NCBI GenBank assembly: GCA_036971615.1
Contig: JAYKKR010000001.1
Location: 2,108,001 to 2,172,000 of the forward strand
From: Amyloporia xantha
Lineage: Eukaryota > Basidiomycota > Agaricomycetes > Polyporales > Adustoporiaceae
DNA: 64,000 nt
Direction of reading: 5' to 3'
A program made the translations under genes and the position numbers. Under the pieces are notes generated by a model, which made no database searches, was not told the origin of the DNA, and worked only from the letters and a program-made list of their open reading frames with translations. Of this stretch, positions 1 to 11,965 are shown piece after piece. Every line of letters starts with the position of its first letter. Position 1 is the stretch's first letter.

Positions 1-3000
1 GGGGTCATATCCAGCCATCTGCATCATCTATCAGTGCAAGTAATTTGCCGATATCGGTCAGAAATTACCTTAGAGTCGTGCCCAATATGGAAGCAACCAG
101 GGTTTTGTGAATGCTGCGCGATGCTCTGAGACCTCCATAAACGTAGAAAATGTAGCCAATAGAATAGAAAGAGGTAGCACCCAACAACAGCATCGCGTAC
201 GAAGTCAGATAACTGCACCATTTGAAGGTAAGCTCAGCCAGTCTGGTGACGAATGCATGGCACCCACAAGGAGGCTTTGACCTCTGAAGAATCATGGTCT
301 TCGTACTGTCGAGCCCAATACCCTAGGAACCACACCTGCGTTATGCTGGATAGCTCAGACAAAACCAATGTTCCGACACAAAATATCCAAAACAAAAACT
401 GGTGGCCGCCCCCGAGACTAACGAAGAACATCTTCACTACGGAGAGTGAATTTCATGAGTATATAAGGACGAGATCCAGGCGACGTACACGCAGGCCAGT
501 TAACATGTCCCACAGAGACCTCCTCTGCAACGATGAGTTTTCCATCTGGCTTCTTAGCCTTGACATTGGGCTCCTCTTGGGTGATTTCCTGTTCGGATTT
601 TTGCATGGCTTCGGTCTCCTGTTGCACTTCCGCTGCTAACTTCTCGTCCTTGGCTAGGGCCTTTGAGAGTGAGCCCTGGCTAAGAATTCTGCCATCTGCA
701 CCTAGAGCCACTACAAACTCCGCAATTGGAGTCGCCATCGCTACATTGTGTGTCTGATGAACATAACTGAGCTTAGGACGGTATAAAGACTGAAAAAGGC
801 ACTCACTACTAGTAGTACAGTGCGTCCGTGAATAAGGTCACCCTTGAAGCACTTGTCGATAATCCACCTAGACGTGTGTACATCGAGAGCAGCGAGAACC
901 TGCGTGCAATGAGTATAAGTTCTAGATCACTTACAATTAAACTCACATCATCGAGAAGTAGGATTTCAGCGTTAGAATACACAGCCCGAGCAAGGGTGAT
1001 GCGGGCCTAAAGGCATGTCTGCATTTAGCATAATGTCGTGCCCAAGTTTTGCTGCCTCACCTTCTGACCACCGCTGATGAATATGAAGATCTCAGTGTTT
1101 GCTTTACATAAAATCCTTGATATTCGACGAACCTGAGGGTAAGACCCTTTTCACCTACTTCTGTTTGATCACCGGCATCAAATAGACTCAGATCACGCTG
1201 AAGGCCGCACTGGTCAATAACTGCTTCGCGATTCAGCACGGTATGAACTGAGGATGTAGTCGCATGAATTTACCTTTCTTATACCGCGCCTCGTCGTATT
1301 GAGCGCCAAAGAGAATGTTATTCTGATGACAGCTATATCAACGAACCAGGAAAAATAACGACGCGCCAAATTAGCCTTACACGTATGGTCTCGTTTTGCA
1401 CCCACGATTCCTGCGCAGCATAAGCAACGCCTCCAGCACGAGGCAGGTTGCAGAGGGAATCAGGTCCTGTGGGAAGATAATGCATCTCGCCTAGCGCGCG
1501 AATGATCAGCTTTTTGCACCTGAGCGAGATCTTTAAATCCGGCTCACCGAGCAATGCCATAAGCAACGACGTTTTTCCGGAGCCGGTCGGTCCAACAATT
1601 AGGTTGATGTGCCCGCGTCGGAAAAACACCTCGTCGTCGACCTGAAGGATGAAATTTCGCCTCATAGGACTTGAGATAAATGGGCTATCGTTGTCGCTCG
1701 ACCAACTGAATGCAGCATGTCGGATTCCGACCATTTCGTTGGTGGCAACTTGCGATGATGTGATGATTTCCGATTGCTCAGATTTCTGAGTATATACATC
1801 CAGAAGTTCGGTCTATGCCAGCCTAGGTCATTTAAATGAACTGCTGACAATAAGGAACCGCCAACCTTGCACAAAAATTCGTTTACACGTTCAAGCGACA
1901 CTTTTGCTGTTATGCAAAGATACATCCATCAGAGATGCAATCGCCCGATGGAAGTTAACGATGTACCTCGGATGACCGGTGGAAGGATGCCGAAGATCCC
2001 GCCCATTGCTATTCGCATCACCTCGAATACTGATACATATGAGTTTACTTTGAAGTCAATAAGAGAGTTGTATGAGACTTACCAGCCATGGATGAGAACA
2101 CGGTGGATGCTGTAACTGAATGAGCCGATTGAAACAGCAAGTAAACATGGCCAACTGACCCGTGAGTTGCTTTTTCATGAGAACAGTCTGTGCATGCCAC
2201 ATCAGCAGAATAATGACGGCCCAAAAGCAATATACTCACATATGTAAAGAAGGTTGCGATCATGGTAACGAAAGGTATGACTTGGCTACAGAGAGCGGTA
2301 CTTAGGGACCAGCGAAATCCTGGTAATACATCACTTACTTCAATATACCATTGAGCAAACCGAGCACCTTCGATTTCCACTGCCAATCAAGTTCCGCCTC
2401 TCGCTTGTCAGATAGCTGCTCAAATACTCGAGATTCCCAGCCAAACAATTTGATCATGCGGATGACGTTTACACCTGGACATGGTGCAAATGCAGATGTT
2501 CAATCAAAGGACAAGCTGTACGAAAATGTATACCCACTTTCCGTCACGTTTTGCACACGTGCATCCGTCTGGCCGCAGACATTTGGATTTCAACACATAC
2601 TGAAACGCATGAAGAGAACGTACTTTCTTCATCTTCTCGCGCTGCACGCTCTGAGTCCGCCTAGCGACATATCCTGGTAGCGGAAACAGGAGGATTATCG
2701 TGGCCATACCAACAAAGGCACTTCCCAAGTAGAGCTTCAAAATCAGAGGCCCAGGAGATCATGACTATCAAGACGCACCTCCACCCAAGAATTGTGTAAA
2801 GGAACACGATTCCGAAGGCGATCTGCAAGGGACACGAGAGCACTGGAAAAATACTAGTTAGGCTCACTTAAATTGATATAACGAGCGCACTTCGACGCAC
2901 CAATAAACAGGAAGTCACGCCCGGCGACAAGATTTTCCAAGTCTGAAGTGACCAAATTGTTAATCTTCCCCACTAAATTCTTGTCCTTGCCCTTATCCAG

Positions 3001-4904
3001 GAGCGAAGCCGTCGGAGCAGTCTTCTTGCCGTCTGTGCCTTCAGGGGCCGCCTTCGACTTCTGCTTGCCCTTAGCCGAAGAGCTTGGACCAGCACGCACT
3101 GTTCGCGCTGCACCAGAGGTGGACGCACTGCCCTGCGCACCTGCAGCGACACTCGCCCCGCCGCTAGCGGGGGCATCCACGACTTCTGCTTTTACGCGGA
3201 TCCGGAGCGCATGTTCGAATATGAGCTGTGTCAGCATGCCCGAGGCGCGTGTCGCCATTCTCGTCTGCAGATCAAGAGTGTGCGCAAGAAACAATCAAAA
3301 GGTGTGATCGAGCAGCTTGAATACGACTGGACTTACCGTTGTGAAGACATACCACTGCGCGCTGACGGAGATGAGGATTCCTCCGAGGAATAACCAGCCG
3401 ATCCAGAACCACGGACGAACGAAGGCATCTTCGCCGCCCGTTTCCAGGTAGCTGTCATCGATATGAGTGATCTAGGAGGTGCCTGATGTATCAAGAATCA
3501 TTACCGAAGCAGTTGATTGATAGCGACTGGGCTAGCGAGTTGGCCGCAAGCCTGCTCGAGCATCAGTAACAGTTGAGCGAAAATAACGACACTACACTCA
3601 TACCTGAAGAATGACCATGATAGACATGAATGCATACTCGGTACCTGCATTTGACACATTAGAACCGGCGAAGGATAGTTGAATGAATAACCTACGGAAC
3701 ACCCTCATCAGCCCCCAGAAAAGATGTCTATCACTCTTCACTTCGAATGGATCAAGATGCTATGTCCCGAGATGAATACCCATACAAGCCCACGGCTGAC
3801 ATGAACATACCTTGAAGCCCCTCCTGACCAAATGTTCAGCATTATCATAGTCGGCCAGCAGAGGCAATTTGTCGACTGGCATATGAGGCATCCGATAGGC
3901 TGTCATAATGGTCTTGTCGAGCCACACGAAGAACATCATGGACATGATAGATGCTGTCTGCTCTGGAATGGGCGTCCAAGGGTTCTGTTGGAAACACTAT
4001 CGGTCTCTAAAAAAACTATCAAGCATGCTCGACGTTACCTGAGGATCGACAGGTATGTATTGCCGCGGCGCGAAGAGAGGGACGACTACTGCAGCTAACG
4101 TGAGGACGATGATCTTAATCCACAAAAGCTCGCCATCTGATCGGTCCTGTGGCGGCAAAGTGAAGGTCGCCAATGGCCACACATCTCGGTATACGTATAC
4201 TCCCCAGACGACAGCTAGTACGAGGGCAAGGTGGCGGGTAATCAACCTGGATACATTCGAGCTGGTCGTCACGGAAAGTAATGCCAAGAGGGATGTATAA
4301 CCCTGTCAAAGTCGTGTTGAGAAAATTCTAGGGAATATGGATTGCATCTTACGTAGACTCCACACACGGCGATTTGCAGCCATGCATTGGGTCTTATGAT
4401 CTCGGGTGCTACCTCACCCGGCGCCTGCGTGAAGACATTAAAAATAGATATTCCCAGCAGAGTGAAACAGAGGAGGAGTCGCGCAATTCGGAAGGCAAAA
4501 ATGACGGGACCGCCCAACTGCGTGATGTGCCCTGCGATAGCAAATGACTGTTCACTGGCCCCAGGAGTTGTGTTGTCTTCGCCGTCCTCATTGACGTGTG
4601 AAATCTTGGCGTGCGGCCGATGTGCACTTCTTGACTGGAGAATTAACTGAAGGAGCAGAATGATGACAGACAGGCCTGTCGCATAAGCAGGGAAGATGAG
4701 GGAGTCGGACCAGATGCTTCTATAGAACATCAGCATCGCTATACGGAGTTTCCTGAATACGTGGCACACAAACTTGTATTCATCCTTCAGCGGCAACGCA
4801 ACAATTGAAGGCAGCGCCTTGTATCCACCGCTCTGACTGAGTACAATCTGGGACGCGTTCCAGAGCTCTGGAAGAAATCTGCCAGGCTTGCGCTCGCCCT
4901 CCAT
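1..4904 (-). CDS. ABCC/MRP-type ABC exporter (partial, 3' end beyond window)
   Basis: Full ABC exporter of the ABCC (MRP/Ybt1-like) class, which moves conjugates or drugs across a membrane using ATP. It starts at 4904 (MEGERKPGRF) and is cut by the left edge inside the second membrane domain. In protein order: several hydrophobic segments (an MRP-type N-terminal domain) at about 4270-4900; the first transmembrane domain at about 1900-3900; the first nucleotide-binding domain with Walker A GPTGSGKTSLL near 1570-1600, a signature loop ISGGQK near 1060, and Walker B LLLDDV near 950-975. A linker (about 500-740) leads to the first helices of the second domain. A low-complexity Ala/Ser/Lys-rich insertion (about 2960-3200) sits inside the first membrane domain, in a place where this family carries a variable loop. 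Many short introns. Substrate cannot be told from sequence. Confidence 0.9.
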
Positions 4905-5491
4905 ACTGGGCGGGATGGTTGTGATGGAAGAAGAAGCTGGAGGGCAAATCCCCCGTGTGTGGGGGTAGATAAAGCAAATGACTAGGATGCGGGGTCCGCG
5001 CTTCGCATCAGTCAGACTGCGTCACGAAAAATAGATTGAGCCCGCATGAGAGAGTCCAGGCCAGGAGATGCTGTGCCTGTCACTAGATAAATAGTGGAGA
5101 AATGACAGGACATGCGCCGACTATCTAGTGGCAGAATATTCGGGTCAGTTAGGATAAGAACAAAGGGTCGCTCATTGGCTAGCAAGCAAAGGTACCTGTG
5201 AATCAGCCAGCAGTCCGAGTACAGTATTTCACACCGGAGGGAATAGATACATGCGCATTTTGATAACGGGCGCGTTGCGATGCGCACCATATACTTTGGA
5301 GGATAGAGATCGATTGTGCTCTCTGTCTGCTTTTGTGTAGGACGCGTCTCTCACGTGACCTTGACGCGTTACCTCCTGATCGTGTTGCTATGGATCGTAA
5401 ACGCTGCGGTCTCAGTAGACGTATCTGTGCCATCGTCCAGCGGCCGGCCAGCTTTATTCCCCGTACGGCTCTTGTCTAAGACCAAGTTATC
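4905..5491. promoter_or_regulatory. Shared promoter region of the ABC exporter and LTP1
   Basis: Head-to-head intergenic stretch of 587 bp. The open frames in it are short and lack family features or plausible splice context. It holds a perfect TCACGTGA palindrome at 5351-5358, about 135 bp upstream of the phosphatase start. No other strong element was seen. Confidence 0.5.
5351..5358. promoter_or_regulatory. E-box palindrome TCACGTGA
   Basis: Perfect palindrome containing CACGTG, the core bound by bHLH factors such as Cbf1/USF types. It lies between two divergent genes. Binding is inferred from the motif only. Confidence 0.4.
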
Positions 5492-6136
5492 ATGCCCCCA
5501 TCGGTTCTCGTCGTTTGCTTAGGAAACATATGTCGCTCACCGATGGGAGAGGCTGTCCTGCGACACACCGCAAAGGAGCGTGGAGTTGATCTCACCGTCG
5601 ATTCAGCGGGCACATCGCGCTACCACTTAGGTGAGGACCCGGACGACCGGTGAGCCACCGCACAGCCTTGCCATCTCGCATCTCAGGATATTCACACCTG
5701 ACCTCGCTACTGTCCAGTACGATAGCTGCCTGTCGGAAAGTGCGCTCACTTCGAATCTTACTCATTGCCGTAATATGTGACAGGGCTTCTAGTTCAACGT
5801 TCCCATAGAGCACGCGGCACGACAAGTGACGGAGGGCGACTTCTGTAATTTCACTTATATCCTTGCTGCCGATGAGGCCAACCTGCGGAGTCTCGAACAG
5901 AAGAAACCACGCAATGCCACGGCAGAGGTGAAGTTATGGGGCTCGTATCTCGACAACAAGCCCATCGCGGACCCATACTATGGCGGCCAAGTGAGAAATC
6001 AATTTGTTTAAAACGTTCTTGTCGTATTGTACTCAATGATCTGTGATCCCAATCTCAACAGAGAGATTTCGAGGAGTGCTATCGACAGTGTGTAAACTTA
6101 TCCAATGCGTTCTTGGACCAAGTTATAGGAAAGTAG
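5492..6136 (+). CDS. LTP1: Low-molecular-weight protein tyrosine phosphatase
   Basis: Cytosolic class II cysteine phosphatase that removes phosphate from phosphotyrosine. Four exons: 5492-5649, 5718-5739, 5793-5990 and 6062-6136, giving 150 residues, the usual family length. The P-loop CLGNICRS (Cys9, Arg15 of the CX5R motif) follows the start at once, and the general acid is Asp120 in ADPYYGG. Phases agree at every junction. The second exon is only 22 nt and supplies the end of the conserved stretch DRTIAACRK before FNVPIEHAARQ. The start at 5492 puts the first strand and P-loop at the family position. It is transcribed away from the ABC exporter, with the next gene convergent about 180 bp downstream. 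Confidence 0.92.
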
Positions 6137-6312
6137 ACGAGCGATTTACTAAGAGTCAGATGGAGCGCATATGAGGTGATGACTGACGCAATTTTGGGCC
6201 TTTGTCTGTGGATATCAATGCTGTTGTATGGATAATACAGTGTAACACAATTGGACTGTTGACTACGATGGTCATCCATGCTCGTCGAGCTATTTAGTTA
6301 ACAGGAGCCACC

Positions 6313-8854
6313 TCAATGATGTGTCGGCATGTCCACTGACGCCTTGTTCCCTGTCGCATCCTCCGCTTTCCATAGCGCCGTTGTTGTCTAAATAGCAACT
6401 TCATCAGCTGCTCCCCTTGACAGTACAGGTAAATCAGCTCACCTTATTATGCGTGTAGAAGTCAACACCACTGTCATGCCGGGCAGCCAACACCGATGAG
6501 GTCGCATTCGTATATCAGAATCAATTCACTCACCCTCTTCCGTAGAATGGTATATCACCGAGGAAGCTCGCCTGAATCATGCAGCGTCAACAAGCGCGTC
6601 ACAGTAGAACTGGTAATAACGTACCCTATTGCCGCTCCAAGAGAACATTGGAAGTGGCACCGGGATAGGCACGTTGATGCCCACTTGGCCGACTTCAACC
6701 TCACGCTCGAACTTCCGCGCCGTCGCCCCGCTCTGTGTGAAGATCGCTGTGCCATTACCATATGGGTTAGCATTGACAATCGCCAGAGCATCGTCGAGCG
6801 TGTCTGCCTTGATTACAACAAGGACTGGCCCGAAGATCTCCTCGCTATTACATGTCCAGTCAGTACGTTTTCACACCGTAACTCTAGATGCACAAACCGG
6901 TAGCACCGCATGTCAACCGTTGCCTCAATCACAGTTGGGCCGACCCAGTTCCCGTCAGGATATTCTGGGACTTCCAGCCCGCGCCCATCCAGGACGACGA
7001 CACCACCTTGCTCTTCGGCAGACGCGATCAAGCTTGTTATGCGCTGCTTGGCAGCGGGTGATATAACAGGACCACTACATATATCATGAAGAAGTTAGAC
7101 CGGGGTGAGTAGATCTTGTGGCAACACGCACAGATCAGCGCCTTTCTCGAAACCCTGATTGACGTTGAGCTTCTGTGCGCGCTCGCATAGTTCTGGAAGC
7201 CAGCCTTGTGCGTTACCGACAAGGACAGCTGTCGACAATGCATTAGCACAAATTGTTGTGACTGACCGCTAAGCCCTGTGAAACCTTACCAACAGAGATG
7301 GCCATGCATCGCTGACCAGCCGCTGTCAATGGCGAAATAAGTCGTCAATGGCATTTTGTACATGATGTCCGGCATTGCGTAAGAGCTTACCGCCAAATGC
7401 CGCTCCTATAAGAGAGTTCAGTACGTGGTTCTTGTTCGCTACACGAAGAGGTCAGTGACATTACTCCGAGTTACGAACAGACAGCATACCATCCGGCATA
7501 ACGACTGCATGGTTTTTGGCACCCATATTGCACTATTGCAACAAAATCAGTGTCTTGCTCACTCTGTCTGATGGCAAGCAATCTTGCATACCTGCACTCG
7601 TTTACCGGACTTCCTCCCTCTGCCCATAGAGTTTCAGTCGGCGTTCGCTCATCATGACATGGTCGACCTCACCTCTCATAGATATGCTTCCCCGCACGAT
7701 CACCTCCAACAAAACTGATCGCCTTGATGGAAGGGTGATCACAGATAGAATTAACTGTCGGCACCGTCCCATGCACCACATTTAGCACGCCCGCAGGCAC
7801 ACCAGCGCGTTGAGCAAGCTCCGCAATGATCATGGCTGCACCAGGGTCTCTCTCGGATGGTTTAACGATGAGCGTATTGCCTGTCGCGATGGCCATCGGG
7901 ATGGTCCAGAGCGGAATCATTCTGAAGCTTTGATGAGCAATGTTCGTACGTATAATCGCGTCAGTACACTTACGCAGGGAAGTTGAAAGGCGCGATACTA
8001 GTGCAATATAATTTGGTGAGAACATGATGGCGATCCTCTAAGATCATACCTCGCGCAAACTCCTAGAGGCAGCCTTCGTGTTGACGTGTCCATGTCTTTG
8101 CTGACTTGAAGAACAAATGAGGTTGACACAGCCACTTGCCAAGAGTAAGGACACCACACCTTCGATCGTGTCTCCTAGAAGAGCAGTTGGAATGTTGGCA
8201 GTTGTCTCGACAACTTGCAAGCCTCGGAGAAGATCGCCATGGGCATCTGTGTTGTCTATTAGCTGCTGCTGTATGTAGAGTATTTTCAATGAATGAACCT
8301 GCGAGGGTCTTCCCCTGCTCCAAGACGATGCTATTCGCAATGGCATCTGCATTTTGCCGTAGCAGATGCTGCAACCTACGTGTGTTCAGACAACATGCCA
8401 AATCTCATGTCAAGGTCGAAGATACGCACTCCAAGACAAACCGCTGGCGAGTCAGGACACTCGAGCGACTCCACGTCTTGTATGCTTCTGAAGCAGCTGA
8501 TACTGCATGATCGAATTCAGCGCTAGTAGTCTCTGGAACGCGTGTCAACAATGTTTGGGTCGCCTACAATGCGGCGGTAAGTGAACACACAGGTTGATAG
8601 CAGACAAGGCAGATTCAACACACCGGATCGAGGACATCTATCCAGTTTGGCGCCTTGCTCTCGACGAACTCGCCGTCAATGAAGTTCTTGGTGTTTTCTC
8701 CTGTTGCACTTGTCCCCTTCCATGCTGCAGATATCTGTTCCGCCTTCACACGGGCGGTAGAGCTCAGAGCGCTCAATGGTGGATGGGCGGCCGCTGTCGC
8801 GAACGACCGTCGTACGTGAAACTGGCTGGGACGAGGCAACTTGGCTGGAGGCAT
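6313..8854 (-). CDS. ALDH6A1: Methylmalonate-semialdehyde dehydrogenase (acylating), mitochondrial
   Basis: CoA-acylating aldehyde dehydrogenase of the ALDH6 family, in valine and pyrimidine breakdown in the mitochondrial matrix. The N-terminus ([20 protein letters not shown]) is basic and Ser/Ala-rich like a presequence. The mature part begins near [19 protein letters not shown]. The catalytic cysteine lies in [10 protein letters not shown] (rev. strand about 7290-7310), followed by [19 protein letters not shown]. The C-terminal part contains [20 protein letters not shown] and [18 protein letters not shown], both diagnostic of this subfamily. The last exon reads [20 protein letters not shown] and stops at 6313. 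There are many short introns. It is head to head with the SH3BGR-like gene, 241 bp away, with a CACGTG between them. Confidence 0.93.
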
Positions 8855-9025
8855 GACGGTTCTGTTCTAGCTTCAGCACTCAGCTTGTACCGTGAAGAGA
8901 GTTGGGTAAGCTGACCATGAGATCATGCGGAGGCGTTATAATTTAGGCCCCCCGATCGCGCCGAGGAAGCGGGGAACGGGTTGGCGGGGAACACGCGCAC
9001 GGTCATGAGACCGATTCACGCTCCC

Positions 9026-9031
9026 CACGTG
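9026..9031. promoter_or_regulatory. E-box CACGTG in divergent promoter
   Basis: CACGTG core 70 bp upstream of the SH3BGR-like start and about 170 bp upstream of the dehydrogenase start. Function is inferred from motif and position. Confidence 0.35.
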
Positions 9032-9095
9032 CCCGACGCGTCGTGATGGACACAGCACAACCGCGGCCGCCCACTCGTCTACGATCACTTCTACC

Positions 9096-9994
9096 ATGTC
9101 CCCGCCGCCAATCCAGCTCTTTCTGACCACCATCATTTCTTCTACCACAGTCCGTCAGCGGCAAGGTGTGTGCTCCGCACGCGTCTGGAGATGCCGTCTC
9201 ATCATTCTGCGTACAGAATATATCCTTCGCGTCTTGCAGGTCAAGAAGGTCCCTTTCACTTCGTACGACCTTGCCTCTGACGAGGAGGCGAAGAAGCTAT
9301 GGCGGAGAAAGGCACCACGAGGCTAGTACTGGTCTGCTCTGGTCTGCTCTATAGTGTACATCTAAACTCCGCGTATGCTGGCAGATAAACAGCAATTGCC
9401 TGGTATTCTCGTCGGTGGCGAATTTCCGGGGGTGCGCGTCATCTTTATATAATTTTATCCCTCTGACTACTCTTACGGCTATTCACCAGACGTTCGACCA
9501 ATTGTGTGTCCTTTCGCTCAATTGTTCAACCGGTCTTGACTTCCGTGCTAATTGTGGATCGCAGTGAAGAAGCAGTCGAATTCAATGAACTCGATCAGTA
9601 CCTTCGACTTAAGGAAGATTATAAGGCATTTGAAGATGAGAAGCCCACGCTGGCCGCGCAGCCCGTAGGCGTGCCTGGGGCATACTCGCCTGCTCAGATG
9701 CATCCACATCATCAACCCACGCCATCTCCTGGGCCTTCGCCGCTGAAAAGTAAAGGGAGAGTTGTGTCAAGCAAGAAGGACGATAAGAGCATTGATGCTG
9801 GCGAGGAACTGGGCGACTCCCGGTTGCAAGGTGTCAACGTGACAGAGGATGACCTGCTGGCACTAGTAGAAGAGCTGGGTCTGGGAGGAGATGAGGCTAA
9901 TGACCTGGTGAAGGGCCTCACCGGTGATGGTGATGATGTGGCGAAGAGAGAGACTACCTCAGAGCCTAAGGCCGATGAAGGCAATGCTACTTGA
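9096..9994 (+). CDS. SH3BGR / thioredoxin-fold protein
   Basis: Small cytosolic protein with a glutaredoxin-like SH3BGR domain, usually without redox cysteines; molecular role in fungi unknown. Exons 9096-9165, 9217-9321, 9385-9431, 9490-9503 and 9565-9994 give 221 residues. Domain landmarks are IQLFLTTIISSTTVRQRQ (first strand and helix), KKVPFTSYDLASDEEAKKLW, then QQLPGILVGGEFPG and the C-terminal helix FEEAVEFNELDQYLRL. The tail from about residue 110 is Pro/Ser-rich and then acidic, ending DEGNAT. Two oddities: the intron after 9321 starts with GC, and the fourth exon has 14 nt. Both are needed to keep the domain intact. All phases agree. Confidence 0.85.
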
Positions 9995-10359
9995 TGGCGC
10001 AGGTACTATTTTCAAGACCGAGTGCTGTATGTGTTCTTGTGAGCTTGTTTATATTCTGTTACTGTAAACGTCTACGGGTGTTCGGACGGCTTATTGCTTA
10101 GCTCTACTTCGGCTGCTAGAGAGGATCCCTAATATACCATTGCTGTGAGAGCATGGATGCACCTGATGGCGAAACATGAGATTCAAGTGGTAGGTCCAGG
10201 ATTTCTTCACCTTTGCAGTTTGTGTGGAGGTCGTTCAAGTGGCGGCAATGTACGTACTAATATTGCAAAGTGACACTTGAAAGGTTCAAAGTACATACCA
10301 TGTCTCGTCGAAGAGTGTCCTGGTGCCTCAAACATTACAAATCGAATTTAACGTACATA
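9995..10359. other. Convergent 3' intergenic region
   Basis: Stretch of 365 bp between the 3' ends of the SH3BGR-like gene and seipin. It should hold two 3' UTRs. I see no coding signal or repeat. Confidence 0.4.
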
Positions 10360-11843
10360 TCATATCTCTCCATCTCTCTCGAGATTTGACGTCGATGATC
10401 TCGAGCGCCTTCGACGAAGGGCTGGAGAAAAGTCGGGATCGAATGGGTCAGGAGCTCCCATTGGAGGTGGAATGGGAGGATATCGGCGTTGGCCATCCTG
10501 TGGTTCACGTTTGAAGTATTCTTCCACCTCTGCCTGGTATTCTGCATAGGGATTGGGCTGCAAATTGATCTCGGGATCAAGGGGATCCAGCTCTACCTGT
10601 GACTCCTGCTTGATTCGTGGGTCCTGTAGTGGGTGTTAGGATAACCCCGCCATGGTCAGAATCGGCGACCTACCGATACGGGTGTAGCACGTTCACCCTC
10701 GCCCCTGCTCATGCTTCTTCTCCGGGCCTTGGGTCTTCGAGAACGAAGGTCGTCCGTTTCGGGGGCACTTGTACTCAGACGACGACGCGGTCGCCTGCGC
10801 GGCCTGGGCGGAGGATCATCGTGATGAGGGTCACTGTTGAAGCGCAATTCCAGTGCGGGGAGGAGACATGATGCAAGGACTACGAAGGAGATGAACAGGA
10901 AGGTGCCCGCAGCAACAAGCGCAGAGATAATCGGGAAACGAGCGACAAGGCCACTGGGTTAAAGCAAGTATATGTCAGCATAAAGCCAAAGTAGTCATGA
11001 AGTGGCGAGAATCACCGGATACCCTTGTGGACGACTGCCCCTCGTAACACGGCAAAGAGGACACTCACTTCGCGGCCCTCGCCATTTCCTAGGCTCCTCC
11101 ATTGGTCGCGGCGGCCGAGCTCCACCCGCGCAATGGCACGAGATGTCTCCAGAGTAACAGATGACAGTAGAGGTATATTCAAGTCCACGGTCCCTGGCCA
11201 GTTATACAGGAAGGACCAGGGAGCAGACGAACGCGGGAGAACGATGGCCTGTCACCAGGTCAGACTCAATTATGGAGTTCACGGTAAAGTTCTCACAGGT
11301 TTCCGGACATATGCGAGAGTTCTATTCGATGGCGTTGTAATCGTGAGAGTAGTCATGAAGTTTCCGAGGGCAAAATTCGGCTCGGTAGCAGGAACGACGA
11401 GGTGCAAGGAGATGTCATATGGCTGTTTTGCAACAAGCTGCACCAGAGCAGCTTCTGCATAAGGCTGGAGTCCATCGCTAATACGTCAAATATATAGGTG
11501 AATGCCATTAACGGTACAGTCAAGACACGTACCCATATTGCAGTGGTAGTTCGACTTCCCAAGCTACTGCCACACTCTTCCATACGAGCCATCCCGCGGA
11601 GACCGAAAGAAATGCAATGACCGGAAGCGCCAACAAAAAGACAGCTAGCGGAATGAGGTTCGGGGTATAAGGACTGACGAAGTGAAATATAGCGGCCATG
11701 ATATCGCCGAGCAGTTTAATAGGGTAGTGGAAGGGGAAGATGTAGTCGGCTATGCCGTCAGCATCGTTGGCGATGCGGTGCTTGAGCTGCGCCTTATCCT
11801 CTGAATTGAGGGCTCTGGGTCGTGAGGGGGAATCCATCGTCAA
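10360..11843 (-). CDS. SEI1: Seipin (lipid-droplet biogenesis)
   Basis: Endoplasmic reticulum membrane protein that forms rings at contact sites with nascent lipid droplets. The start is at 11843 (MTMDSPSRPR), with a second Met two codons on. Two membrane segments flank a luminal domain: the first is LIPLAVFLLALPVIAFLSVS at about residues 60-85; the second is ISALVAAGTFLFISFVVLAS, encoded at about 10870-10950. The luminal part contains LPLQYG, YDISLHLVVPATEPNFALGN, FMTTLTI and SNRTLAYVRKP, as in seipins. The cytosolic tail is Arg/Pro-rich (RPRRRPRRRLS), followed by an acidic/Pro end. It shares a 122-bp promoter with the gene at 11966. Confidence 0.9.
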
Positions 11844-11928
11844 CGCTGTTCAACATCAAGGAGTCCTTTCGCAAACCGCGTCTCACACCGAGTCGAACAC
11901 GCGAGGACGAATCTTCGGAGCGTCATTG

Positions 11929-11934
11929 CACGTG
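11929..11934. promoter_or_regulatory. E-box CACGTG between seipin and the 11966 gene
   Basis: CACGTG lies in the 122-bp gap between the two starts, 32 bp from the right-hand ATG and 86 bp from the seipin ATG. Confidence 0.35.
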
Positions 11935-11965
11935 ATTCCTCCTCACTCTAACCGCGACGACGAAG

